Below, piece after piece: positions 9,577 to 20,969 of a stretch of 64,000 nt of DNA. The notes under the pieces are model-generated. The model was not told the DNA's origin. It worked only from the letters and a program-made list of their open reading frames with translations, and ran no database searches. The stretch spans positions 548,206-612,205 of the forward strand of contig NW_027192201.1 of the NCBI RefSeq assembly GCF_041956535.1, read 5' to 3'. The stretch's first letter is position 1; the number at the start of each line of letters is the position of its first letter. The position numbers and the translations under genes are program-made. The stretch is from Calcarisporiella thermophila CBS 279.70 (Eukaryota; Calcarisporiellomycota).

Positions 9577-11569
9577 CTAGCCATGTCCTGCATCTGCCTT
9601 CTTCTCCTGTTTCTTCTCTTCATCTTCGTTCTGCTGTTGTTCCTGGGATCGATCTGGGCACAGCTTCTCACGTAGTTTTCCAACTGCACTGCGGAAGAAC
9701 CCATTTTCATTGCCTTCAGTGGGCTCGTTCTTGCCCTCGTTTTGAGGTTTTGATGCTGAAGTGGGGTTAGACGAGCTAGAGGTAGCAGAAGAGGAGCTGG
9801 AAGAGGAGCCGGAAGAGGGGTTGGAAGAGGTGTTATCAGGATGGCCACCCTCCAATGAGGCAGCATACTTTTCGATAAGTTCACGCTGATTTGGAGTGAG
9901 AGATCTAATATTATTGATGCATGCAACGAGTTAGAAAGCCCTTCAATATCGCCCAAATTTTAATTTTTTTTTTTACTTTACCTAGGGAGCTCAACTTTTA
10001 ATACCACCACTTGATCACCACGATCTTGCCGATTAAGACGGCGAATGCCCCGTTGTCGAAGCAGAATGTTATCGCCAGGCTGAGAGCCAGAGGGTATTTT
10101 TAATTCAACATCCCCGTCAATCGTGGGAATACGAGCTTTTCCTCCAAGAATGGCCATGTGGAAAGGCACTTTCTTGTCGACAAAAATGTTTGCGCCCTGT
10201 CTGCGGAAAATCTTAGAGGGGGACACCTATCCACACCAAACATATTTAGTAACTCTAGTACGTAGAGAACAATATGGCGAATAAATCGTTTCACTTACCG
10301 AGAGCCGCACGTAAAGATCACCTCGCGGACCGTTTCCTTCCAGAGGAGCGTCACCTTCACCCGAGATCCGGACACGATTCCCCTCCTCCACTCCCGCAGG
10401 GATATTCACCTCCACTGTCTTGCGAGTTCGTACACGGCCTCCACCCTCACAGGTTCCACAAGCGGCTCCTGGTGGCAAGTAGCTACCCAATCCGCCACAT
10501 GCTGAACATGTGGCTGACATATGAAACCCACCCCCTATGGAGATGGTGGTCGAGCCTGTTCCTCGACAGGTTCGGCACACTTCGCGTGAACGGCCAGGTC
10601 GAGTTCCACTCCCATGACACGTATCGCAAACCACTACCGGATCAACTGTAACCGTACGCTTTGTTCCTTTTGCTGCCTCCATGAACGATATATTGAGTGG
10701 TACTTCTAAATTATCTCCAGGTGCACGGCGGCCTTCTCCTGGTGATGCACCGGGTCGCCGCGTACCGAAGCCGGCCGCTCCCCCGAAAAATTGGTTAAAG
10801 ATATCTGCGGGATCAAAACCAGGGAATCCTCCTCCTCCCCCGCCGCCTGGGAATCCTCCCGCGCCAGGTGGTACATCGCCAAATGCGCTATAGCCGAACT
10901 GGTCAAACTGGGCACGCTTCTTATCGTCGGATAAGATCTATAAAAGTGACGGAATCGAGCTGATTAATGATGGGATTATATATACAATGGATAGATATAT
11001 ATACTTCGTAAGCCTCCTGGATTTCCTGAAACTTTTCCCGGGCTCCAGCCTCCTTGTTTGTATCCGGGTGGTACTTTTTGGCTAGCTGAAAAAAAAAAAA
11101 ATAGCAAAGTCAATTTCGCGTATTCCTATACCGTCATAGGTGTTAAAATTACTTGGTAATATGCTTTTTTAATATCTGAAGCAGATGCATCTTTCTTTAC
11201 ACCAAGCACTCCGTAGGGATCTTTGCGCTGCGTTGCAGGAGTAGTCGCATGGAATCGTCGCTAAATTTAAATAAACTGATCAATTTCATTATTATTCTCT
11301 CCAAAAGGTCAAACGCTAACTCACCCTTTGCTCACACCATATTGAAGGTGCAGGAGCAAATGCTCTACACTGTCCTTTGCTGACTAATAAAGGGAAAACT
11401 TGTTAATTGCGGGGGGGGGGATTATTCAACCTCTAAAATCAGTCATACTTTTTTGAATGTTAATTCCTACAGTCCATCCTCCTTTCCCGGGCTTATGAGC
11501 AAAATCACTTGCGCAGGAATTTAGCCTTTGATGTAGAACGAATCTCCCTAGACGACGGGCTGTCGACAT
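9577..11569 (-). CDS. MDJ1: Mitochondrial type-I DnaJ/Hsp40 co-chaperone (Mdj1-like)
   Basis: Stimulates mitochondrial Hsp70 ATPase and helps fold matrix proteins. The start at 11569 gives [18 protein letters not shown], a basic amphipathic presequence. The J domain follows ([23 protein letters not shown] in [10 protein letters not shown]). Next is a Gly/Phe-rich region ([20 protein letters not shown]), then four CxxCxGxG-type zinc repeats ([32 protein letters not shown]), then the client-binding C-terminal domain (VKKVPFH-type [20 protein letters not shown]). The tail is low-complexity Ser/Gly-rich and ends acidic/basic ([14 protein letters not shown]). About eight exons; one intron contains a run of ten G's near 11410. 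The presequence and cysteine repeats fit Mdj1 rather than cytosolic Ydj1. Confidence 0.93.
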
Positions 11570-11947
11570 TGAGCCGGTACCAAGCAAAGATTTTTCCCGC
11601 GTATGATGAGATAACTTCACGGGTTTTCAGGTCTCAATATTGTTTTCGGGACTGCTGTTTTCAATTTGTGACAATCAATTTTGTAATTTCCAAGGAAAGA
11701 GATAGAAAAAACTAGACAACATGCAAAGAACTGTACAGAAGCGAAAAAAAAAAGAAAAAAGAAAACAAAGAAGAGGAGGAATAACATAAAAAATGAGAAA
11801 ATATAATATAAAGAGAAAAGATACAGGAGTGTTCTTGCTCTACCCTAATATTAAATACTAGGACAGGTCAAAAAGATAAATTTAACTTACAAAAGAAAAA
11901 AATATATATAAAGAAATTGTGCCAAGTCCTTGGTAATTTTTTTCCAT
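11570..11947. other. AT-rich spacer
   Basis: About 380 bp of A-rich DNA between the Mdj1 start and the 3' end of the ankyrin-DIL gene, both on the minus strand. It contains purine-rich runs (about 11740-11820). No gene is visible; it presumably holds the Mdj1 promoter. Confidence 0.5.
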
Positions 11948-14514
11948 TTAATAAAGCGAAATGCCGTCTCCTATTATTTGAGTGGGTCTAGTGAGACGTT
12001 TGCTGATCAAGTCTAAAATCTCCTCTGGAACTGATGGGAGGATATGTTGATAGGGCCGGTCCTCAATATGAGACCCATTCACGGCTTCACCATTTCCATT
12101 CTCTTTTCCGCCATTATCTTCATGCTCCAGCTTGGCAGCAGATCCCAATTCACGTAACATCACCGTCGTTGGCAGAGTAAAAGGAAGAAGCATTTGCGAG
12201 TCCTTCATCTCCATTAGCATAGACATCTCGCTATGCTCACTGTTTTGAACCCCCTCAGAGTAAGAGCGCCGCCTCCATTCAGCCATTTCTGCATCAGCCT
12301 GCGAAGGGCTACAAGGTCTGTCACGCATGAATGGAGGAGTAAGCAGACCCCTATGTGATGAATAAGCGAAGCGCTGTTCTGAGTTCAAGTGGTCGCCATC
12401 CTCGGCGCTGCGTCGAGATGCGCGATGTTTGAATACATTTTCCGCAAGTTGTTGGACATAGGCTACGCATTCGGGCGGTAACTTTGGCTCATCCACTTCA
12501 TAACGATATGAATTCACGCAACGCTTGAGTTGCACAGGATTGAGAGCGTTCACATTTTTCAGTGTATCGATGAATTGTGCAAAATCTGTCTGCTGCGATA
12601 ATATCTGGATAAGCTGAAGAAGCTGCACAAGCGGGGTCAGATGCTCAAGACTAGAGGCAAACCCGTTAGTGCGCACCCACTCCTCAAGAACGCTGACATT
12701 CATTCGAGCTTGAACTGCTTTAGACCGGCAGATCAGTTTGCGATTGCTCAAGACTTTGTTGAAGAGCTCGCAGGCAACAAAATGGACGAGTTGTCCTATC
12801 ACCTGCTCCACCACCAGTGGATGTACACAATAAGTACGCAGCACATAAAGCACCGACGACAGAAGAGCGGTAACACTTTGCGGTGTTGTGGGAGCGGCAG
12901 ATGGACCACGTCGTCTAAGGCTTAACCCAGTGGTTGTGTTGCTACGTTTAAGACCATTAGCAGCTGTCTGCTCAAATGCCGAGAGCTTATTTCCATCCTG
13001 CTTCCGCTTGATATTGAACAGTCGCCATTCACCCTCGAATTTAACGTCTAGGCCTGGAATGGCGTCATGATCCAACATAGCCGCCTCAAGTATCTGATCC
13101 AATCGGTGTTGGAGGTGATGAACGAATACAATATAGATCTCCGTTATCACTTCACAAAAACGAAGCTGATGCGAAACTGTAGCAACGGTGATCTCGTGAT
13201 CTTTTTTGAGAAACAGCAGCAGCAAAGTGACGTTGGATATCCAGTAGGCAATCAGTCCATTGTTCCCAGGAGAAGCCTGTATATCATAGGAAATTAGAAA
13301 ATAATATGGAAGAATAGAACTGTCGTCCGATTGTACCCTTATAACTTCAAGAATTCGTTCCGCTGCACTATCCAGTAGCTCGTTTAAAAGCTCCGATGGG
13401 CCGTAATGATGCGCAAAACGAGCACAGAAGTAAAGGGTATTTGCAGAAATATATCTATATTTACGGTTTTGCAGTGGAAGCGACACCTCGGATACCGCCA
13501 CGTCCAAGATGTCTTGGGTATTTTCCCAGGCAAACGCTAGCATCTGATGTGCTTTACATGCATCCCAGTCGAACTCCTCGATACCCTCTTCCTCCTACCA
13601 AATTCAAGAAACGAGTAAAAACCATTATCCACAAAATACTACATTATGGATATAATCTACCTCCAGCTTTGCTAGTTCAGCATCCAGATGTAATGACTCT
13701 TCCATTAATTGAAGAGCCTGCTCCGCCTCATCCTGCAAAAAATATTCAGGTTTACTGTTTGGCGAATTCTCACGCTTTTTTACTTTGATGCCGTCGCTGG
13801 ATCGCCCTAGAAGCAAGTCCAGCATCTGGCGATTTTCTGAATGGACAAAGTTGAACACTGTTCTCTCTCGAACAGTTTTTATGTCGGTGTAGGCATTATA
13901 CTCAAGTAATAAGCGCGCTATTTCTAGATGGTTATTATTTGCAGCCCACACAAGTGGAGTCCATCCATCTGATTAATACATAGACATGTCAGCACTTGAA
14001 TGGACACACAAAAAATCGCAATATTACAGTTATCTTTGGCATTGGGATTAGCGCCCGATTTCAATAAGAGCCTTGTTGCCTCCAAATGACCAAAACAACA
14101 AGCGTAAATCAATGCTGTTGTTCCATCCTCATCGCCAGCATCTATATCCAAATATTTTCGGCAATTATTTAGCATCCTGGAAAGGGTAAACGCGTCGCCA
14201 TTCGATGCCGCCCGTAAAAATAGCCGGGTCAGCTTCTCAAATTTCCGATCTTGTGTCAAGCCAGGCTGGTGAAGCACTGTGTTTTCATCCTCCAATGGAT
14301 CGATTGCATCAAGCATGCTCACTCGCGTTTTTGTCGCCGGATCACCCGTTACTTTTCTTCTACTCTCATCATGAACGATAGTAGGAGGAGGCGAGGGTGG
14401 AGGGATTCCGGGACTAGATGCTAAATTAGGGGATTCAGAACGAAGGTTTGTATCCCAATTGTCGTTGTGGTTATCATTAAGTTGGTTCTGCTCGATGTGC
14501 GCCGTGACGAACAT
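11948..14514 (-). CDS. Ankyrin-repeat plus dilute (DIL) domain protein
   Basis: Starts at 14514 (MFVTAHIEQNQLND) with a ~60-residue disordered Ser/Pro-rich N-terminus. Ankyrin repeats follow: LRAASNGDAFTLSRMLNNC; DEDGTTALIYACCFGHLEAT; DGWTPLVWAANNNHLEIA. After an intron near 13560-13650 comes a DIL domain, recognisable from SANTLYFCARFAHHYG, ISNVTLLLLFLKKD, YCVHPLVVEQVIGQLVHFVA, LICRSKAVQARMNVSVLEEW and the C-terminal LNPVQLKRCVNSYRYE. An acidic/Ser-rich tail follows. DIL domains bind cargo or adaptors in class V myosins. Fungi carry stand-alone ankyrin-DIL proteins, so a role in polarised transport or septum/actin organisation is likely but inferred. One intron between VIRVQ and ASPGNN interrupts the DIL domain. 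Confidence 0.85.
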
Positions 14515-15717
14515 AATATATGTATATATGAAGGAGATGAATACAAAATGGGGAGATATAGGTGTAAGAGTCTAAATATCATGCACGAGAATAGATTATC
14601 CGAAGAAAAGGCCCTGAGGAGCCACACAATTTGACAAGAGCCTCAGAATGAATTCTCGTATGAATACTATGTGAAATCGAAATGTCCGTTGTTGCTTATT
14701 CTCAGCAAAAAAAAGGATTCAAATCTAAAAATAAAGACGATCGGAAATAAAAGACGAGATAATGAAATAAGAATGGCTGGAGATTTTAGGCCAAGCAAAA
14801 TAGGTTGAGCTTAATCTGACTACGGTTAATAAAAAAAAGAAGGGGGACTCTATAGTTAATAGAAGTCTCAAAAGCAGCTCTCTCAGATTATAAAATGATA
14901 CAAGAATAGACTTCGACAAGAAACTAGGTATCTATTGAACTGTCCCAACCTAACCTAATCTAATATTGTACATCTCTAAACTCGATCAAAAAATAGACAT
15001 TTGTAGATCAGAAATAGTCGAGTTTTCTTAAGTGTATGCAATTATCCGAAAAAGCTTCCAGTGAGGAGTGTATAGTGTATTTCTTCTTTGAATCTAAACT
15101 AATTTTTACAGGTATATATATTATATACCCTAAGCAATAATAAGGGAACTCCAAAATGGATACGGTTGGATATTTCTTTCCATCTCGATTATATCTCAAC
15201 CTCATAGATATATCTTTCTACTAAGATATGATATGAAATTTCTATCCTTTACACTATCAATATTACAGAAAATAAAAAAATCACCGATCTCAGATGGTGT
15301 ATTAGGCGGAGCAGGTCTACTAGGTCTAGAACTGGGAGGGGGAGATTTTTCTACCATACTTCTAATGATACAAATTAAGGAAATGGTTACGACATTGATT
15401 TTCTACTAAAACTACCTACCGAATTTAATAAGTTGACACGCTTTTGAGAGCACTAATTTCTCATGCAAAACAACTAGTAATTTTTTTGTCTTGGGAAAGT
15501 TTTTCCAGAGATAAACTGAGATCCATCTAATATGAATTTTTGATGTGGCTTATTTAAATTTCTTTCTGGTGTTACGTTTCGTAGTTTCAGCTTGTCTTAT
15601 ACTTGTGGCTATTTGTGACAACATCATTATATGCATATATATATTGGGGTTTGGACATTGGAATAAACTAAGCAGAGTTTTCTCTTACTCTCCTATCTCA
15701 AACCATCCTTAACACCG

Positions 15718-16072
15718 GAATCGATAGAAAGGAGCCAAACGAGAGTCTTACCGGTAACGAAGCCAATACAATTCAGAGCGATATGAAGGATAATGATAGC
15801 TTGTTTGATACAAGGTTAACATCTCCATCAATAACTAGTAGCGTTCGAAACAGTCCTTCAAATATCAAATCAAGCCAAAAGCGTACATCCAGTGGGGTTG
15901 GCGATTCGCAAATGGAGTTGTTAAAAGTTTTGGCTGAATGATGGGATTCAAAACGACAGAAAGAAGATGTAGAGAGAAGTAGCGTTGATAATCAATACCG
16001 TTTAGTTCAATGAAGCAAGGATGGAGGAGCTATGTTTACGCAAACATGAATTTGACAGGAATAAATTATAAT
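15718..16072 (+). pseudogene. Decayed Myb/NAM-associated second ORF of a Harbinger element
   Basis: The plus-strand frame reads DRKEPNESLTGNEAN, NIKSSQKRTSSGVGDSQM, ELLKVLAE, then a TGA stop, then WDSKRQKEDVERSSVDNQ. After a frameshift it continues EARMEELCLRKHEFDRN. This basic/acidic coiled-coil style is typical of the DNA-binding partner ORF of PIF/Harbinger transposons. The in-frame stop and the frameshift show decay. The neighbouring HARBI1-like fragment supports the reading; alone it would be weak. Confidence 0.4.
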
Positions 16073-16199
16073 AAATACTAAAGAGAGAAAGAGCAGATGG
16101 AGCTTAAAAGATAAAAGATACAGAATTGATTCAAGAAGCCATTTGGGTAATCAAGTGTATCCATTTCTTTGAGAGCACTTCAGTCAATAAGGTATCCCA

Positions 16200-16564
16200 C
16201 TATTCTTTGCTCAAAATGCGCTCAATTCTGTCATATTCCGAAATACTTGTTTCCCAGTTAATTGCTTCTTCCGTTATATTCTCTCCATCATCTTCCCATC
16301 CTTCTCCAAAGGATTCAACGAAATTGTGCAAGATAATCCCACAAGATATCAGTCTAACAATAGGCTTCATTTCTTTAAGTCGCAAAGAATAGAAAGCCAG
16401 GAAATGGCGCTTAAGAAGGCCGATGGCCCAACAATATTTCGCACTTTTCTTGACAATATCGTGTTGAAAATTCTCTCTTGTTGGCTCCTAGGAGTTCGAA
16501 AAGGTGCGATGAAAATAGGTAAAAGATATAAATTTCTGAGTTCTTTTTCAGATAGCGCAGGCAT
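16200..16564 (-). pseudogene. Decayed PIF/Harbinger transposase (HARBI1-like, DDE_Tnp_4) 3' fragment
   Basis: On the minus strand the C-terminal part of a DDE transposase is recognisable across a frameshift: RSQQERIFNTILSRK, then IGLLKRHFLAFYSLRLKEM, then IVRLISCGIILHNFVESFG. The pattern FN...SR...(G)LLK.RF...IV..C..LHNF is the conserved end of HARBI1-type nucleases. Upstream catalytic parts are not readable. Together with the Myb/NAM-like relic 130 bp away in opposite orientation it marks one dead element. Confidence 0.6.
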
Positions 16565-17035
16565 GGAAGTCGATTAAAGCATAAGAATGATGTGACTTGG
16601 ATATTATATTTTAAACAAGAAAATTAAACCGCAAAAATGCGAAAAATCCATCGTGAACGACCCGACAATGGAGGAAGGAACTAGTGATACATGATTGGAT
16701 GGATTAATTTTTAACCAAAGTAATCGATTATTCAAATAATCGACCAAACAAATTCATAAATGTTCCAATACTCTTATTCTGATTTCTTATTCTGTCCCAA
16801 TTTTTAAATTCAATATCACTTTTCAGGCTTGGATACTCTCATATTATCATAAAACAAGAACGTGTGAACAAAATTCGCAGCCTACTATCCCAAATAAGAA
16901 TCAGAAAGTTTAATGAGCCATGCCTCGTGATTTGAATTCGAACAATAAAACAGTTTATTTTTTGTTCCCATTTTCCCTTTCACTATAAAGTCTTTGTCAG
17001 TTTCATTAAGCTGTTCCTATTCAGAGTTACGATAA

Positions 17036-19289
17036 ATGTTTTCACAGATCGCCTCTACAAAAGAAGTGAAAGACAATAGAGGAGTCGTATTAACTGGAAA
17101 TACGAATATAACCGTGAATCATATAGTTGGTATGAAATATTTAAAGACGTACCTATAACTTGTTGCATACTAAATTTTATCATATCTACATGAAGGGTTA
17201 AAATTGACCACCAATCGACATAAAAAAATTGACTTAAATAATATAGATAAGTGTTTCTTTGGAGTACCACCAGAAAATCAAGCGTTTATCGACCGAAAAA
17301 GGGTTTTTAAAACCATGAGGAGGGCACTTAGTGAGGATTATTCAAACGGATGTAGAGTCCTGGCGCTTACAGGACTCGGTAAGACACAAGTTATGCTCCG
17401 ATATTGCTATCTTCACCGCTGTGAATACGATTATGTTTTCTGGCTTTGAATTGAGAATTGGAGTATGGCGATTTCCGCTTTCAAAAATCTAGCAAAATAT
17501 CTTGGTTACAAGAAGAGATTGACCACGAAAATGGACCATAATGAGATTTTCAATTGGGTCCGCTCCTGGCTGGAAGATAGAACTAAGTGGCTCCTTTTAT
17601 TAGATAATGCCAATGAGGAAACGGTTAAAATAACTAAGTTTTTACCTCGCGATGGTGGAGTAGTCATCATCACCACACGCGAACACATCTCACCGAAAAG
17701 CGCCAAGGTGATATCCATCAATAAATTAAATAAAGAAGAAGCACTTTCTCTACTTCTCCAACCAATGCCAATTGATTCGATTGACCAATCAAGTTCACAA
17801 TATCGATATGCTTGTGAAATCATCAATGAACTTGATTTCATGCCACTTGCAATTGACCTCGCACGTGCATATATATAATACTGGTATATCTTTTCAGGAT
17901 TATCTCAGTCAATTCAAAATGAATAACCATATCTTACTTACATATCGTGACGAGGATATTTCTGATAGTTATGATCATACAATCTCAACTGTCTGGAAGA
18001 TTTCATTCGAGCGCATTCGTAAGTTAAATCCTGTCACAAATATGATACTTGAGGCCTGCGCATTTCTCCATCCATATGGAATTCCAATAAAATTCTTCGA
18101 GCGACAATATTTCATTCTAAATCTACAATCCAGTAATGAACAAATATTCACAATTAATTTGGATGGCATAGCATTGGTGGAGCATATTCGAAACGCTATA
18201 GGGATTTTATTAAAATATTCTTTTGTGTCAAGAGGTTTTCAAGATGAAGGTGGGGAGGATGTTGTAGTTGGTGAAAGAATATCTATACATCGACTCGTGC
18301 AGAAAGTCGTTTATGATGCAATTACTGGTACAAAGAGGCTTCAATTGGCTCATAATATATCCAAGGCTCTCAACTGCAAAACTGAATTTGCTGATCCATT
18401 CGAGCTGCTGACGCAAAAACTCTTGATCATATATATTCCTCACGTTTTATACTTCATTAACTTACTCAACCATTTCCATCTGAAAGACTATATAACGAGA
18501 GATCTCAGCGATTTGTTGTTACGAATCGTTCCCAACATGATACGCAGTGAAATATTTTTTGTGATAGAAAAACTCGCACAGTTCTCACTCAGAGTTTCTG
18601 AGGTTTTATACGGACTGGACCATCACGATATTGTAATATCTCTCTACAATTTGGCATGGCTCTATACAATCTGTAGTCACGATAAAGCAGAATATGTTTT
18701 TCAGAGAGCACTAAAAATTCAAGCGAGAGTATCAGGGTGTGAGCACTTAGAAACAGCGAAAATATTAAAGAAGCAATGCTTTATCCTTCAAATAATGGGT
18801 TGCTATTATAAAGCAGAATATTCTTATAATCAGGCTTTGATTATTCAGGAGAAGAAGTTGGGACTAAATAATCTAGATATATCAGATACTTTGAAAGCTA
18901 TTGCAATTCTCTATTATGATCAAGAAGATTATGAAAAAGCTAGACAGTTTTACCAAAGATCACTTGCTATTCGGGAGACGACACTTGGACCTGAACATCC
19001 AGATATCGCATTTATACTGAATTATTTATCTATGATACACAGACGCTCTGGTAATATCGATAAAGCTATATCATTTTGTCGACGAGCACTGGATATCCGA
19101 GAGAAATGGTTGGGATCTAAACATGTATTCACAGGTACATCTCTAAACAACTTGGCATTAATCCATTATATGCAAGGAAAATACGATTCTGCCGAGCACC
19201 TATATTATCGAGCATTGGAAATATATGAAATGGAATTAAAGTCCAAAAGGTCACTTATAATAAAAATCACATCAGCTATGGGTATTTAG
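17036..19289 (+). pseudogene. NB-ARC-TPR (NOD-like STAND ATPase) gene, apparently broken
   Basis: NB-ARC/TPR proteins are STAND ATPases used in signalling and non-self recognition in fungi. A first exon (17036-17129, MFSQIASTKEVKDNRGVV) splices to KKIDLNNIDKCFFGVPPENQ. The P-loop region reads LALTGLGKTQV, shorter than the usual GLGGIGKT. The NB-ARC motifs KWLLLLDNANEE and VVIITTREH and the LPLA-like MPLAIDLARAYI follow. A winged-helix spacer (ILEACAFLHPYGIP) and several kinesin-light-chain-like TPRs come next (YEKARQFYQRSLAIRETTLG, GNIDKAISFCRRALDIREKW, LNNLALIHYMQGKYDSAEHL). A TGA at 17447-17449 interrupts FWL/IENW. A frameshift in a TA repeat (17869-17880) separates the NB-ARC from the rest, which is open to 19289. 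Two isolated lesions suggest recent inactivation; sequencing error is the alternative. Confidence 0.75.
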
Positions 19290-20969
19290 AAATGGAACAT
19301 GATACCCACTCTCTTATATAGATCAAAAATGCCACCAAATCGAATGCTGTGCAATTGTTCCGTGTGCAAAAGCCAATGGATGGGCAGATCAACAAAGTGG
19401 AATCACGAACTAATTCTATGTGAAGAAGATAAGGCCCAGAGAGACTGAAATTTCTACCGAAAGTCTACAAAGAGAGAGATAGTATTGAGAATGCTTGGAC
19501 TCTTTTTCGTTTAGTCAACACACATTTCTTAGTAATATCAGTTTGAATCATTTTCTAAAGCTTCGATAGTTCAAATCATCTCTCCTCACCAATACAATGG
19601 ATAATAGTTATGAAGAGGCCGTAGAAGAATCACCCCATAGACTGAACTCTGAATACTTAAGTGAAAAAGATAATTATTATAGCAATGAGAGTGGAGCTCA
19701 AAGCGATGAAAGTCCAACACAAAACAGTGAAAGCGAAAGCACGAATTCTGAACCTGGACAGGATTGTGAGTCCAGCTATTGCTTGGTATCGGTCCTTTAT
19801 TAAAATTATGCTTTAAGCATACAATTGTGCATAAACAAATTGCCACAAAGTCTTATTAGAGGCATAATATGCCTCGAGGTGAATGTTGAGTTCAGAGCCT
19901 CCAACTAAGCTTTCAGTGTTATGTATAGAATAGTAAATACTGATACCGAGTCAACTTGTTTAATTGAAAAAAGGGCTACAAGTGTTAGTAGGAATCAAAC
20001 CAGATTGATAGATTGTTGCATCAATAGTTCCATTGCCTACGCTCGCGAATATTCCCATCCTACCAATCTGTAAAGAATATCTTTACAAAATAAATTCTTC
20101 ACCTGGTAAAAAGCGACCACGAAAAATGTTTCCGTACTTTTTCACTTATTGAACAATTTCGGGTTCAATATAAAACTTCGGTATGATCAAATAAATTGAG
20201 ATTGCAACTAACACAATTTATACTATTCAAGCTTGGTAGAAAATTTATATATACTATATATTATCCCGTAAAAATAGATACAGACAACATGTTGGCCAAT
20301 CTAGCTACAGTACTTTCATTCAAGTTCCTCAGACTATGAATCCAATGACATTTTTATGGAAAACGTTATATAGAACTCGTCCAGAAAGGAATGTTTAAGA
20401 ATCCTCGTGACATTGCGCTATATCTGTATCGACTGATGAATTTCAGCTCTATAAACAATAAATTAATATAGTATTTTTCTACTCAATCTATTCCCTTAGC
20501 AATTGGTTATCATTTATTTTAGAAGTATTTATGAATGCTGGCCGGTCAGTTTGATCAACAATAATGCAAAAACTAAAGGAAGCAAAGAAATATTCAAAAA
20601 CTCCTAAATAATCCGCTCAAGAGATTGAGGTCTAAATGTGACCCTATCTCAATCTGTGCCAGCTTGTACACTCTTGTTTATAGAGTTTTTTGGATTAATA
20701 ATGTGTGGCTTCTAAAGTATCACCGGAAAATAGTTTTAGTGGGTAAATGTAATGATTTATTTTGTTATGAGATTGTATTCTTGTGAAACAATATGGCATT
20801 AAAATGCCATTAAAAAAACACTTAAAAGAGGTAGAGGTTGATGTATTTTCTCCTTACACTCCTTATCTTGCAATTGCTCGCTTGTATCTAGATAGTTTCA
20901 TTAAAGCACTTTTACTAAAATTGATTGCATTTTGTAACCAATTCTATTTCCAAAAGTATTCACATAACT
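19290..20969. other. Gene-poor region with transposon-like ORF fragments
   Basis: About 1.7 kb between the NB-ARC-TPR gene and the transporter. The only coding-like pieces are the two short frames at 19329 and 19597. The rest is AT-rich and shows nothing recognisable. Confidence 0.5.
19329..19448 (+). mobile_element. Short Cys/His finger ORF, probable transposon N-terminus relic
   Basis: A 39-codon frame reads MPPNRMLCNCSVCKSQ, WMGRSTKWNHELILCEED. The Cys-x-Cys-x2-Cys ... His arrangement after a short basic start resembles the small zinc finger that opens fungal Plavaka/KDZ-type transposon proteins. An acidic Ser/Glu/Asn-rich frame follows at 19597-19803 (MDNSYEEAVEESPHRLNSEY), as is common in such elements. 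No transposase core was found, so this is a weak call. Confidence 0.3.

Larger units (their letters stand above)
14515..17035. other. Gene-poor AT-rich region with transposon relics
   Basis: About 2.5 kb. The only coding traces are the two Harbinger-type fragments annotated separately. Elsewhere it shows simple AT palindromes (GGTATATATATTATATACC near 15112) and a small inverted repeat (TCGATTATT-CA-AATAATCGA near 16725). I could not identify terminal inverted repeats or target-site duplications. Confidence 0.5.

Noticed and set aside
10274-10651. Plus-strand frame of 125 codons opposite Mdj1
   Set aside because: Antisense to the zinc-repeat region of Mdj1, whose frame and motifs are unambiguous.
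12641-12925. Plus-strand frame of 94 codons inside the ankyrin-DIL gene
   Set aside because: Shadow of the DIL domain coding strand; no independent features.
17036-19289. Reading the NB-ARC-TPR interruption as ordinary introns
   Set aside because: No GT...AG pair of plausible length removes the TGA at 17447 or the shift at 17869-17880 without deleting conserved motifs.
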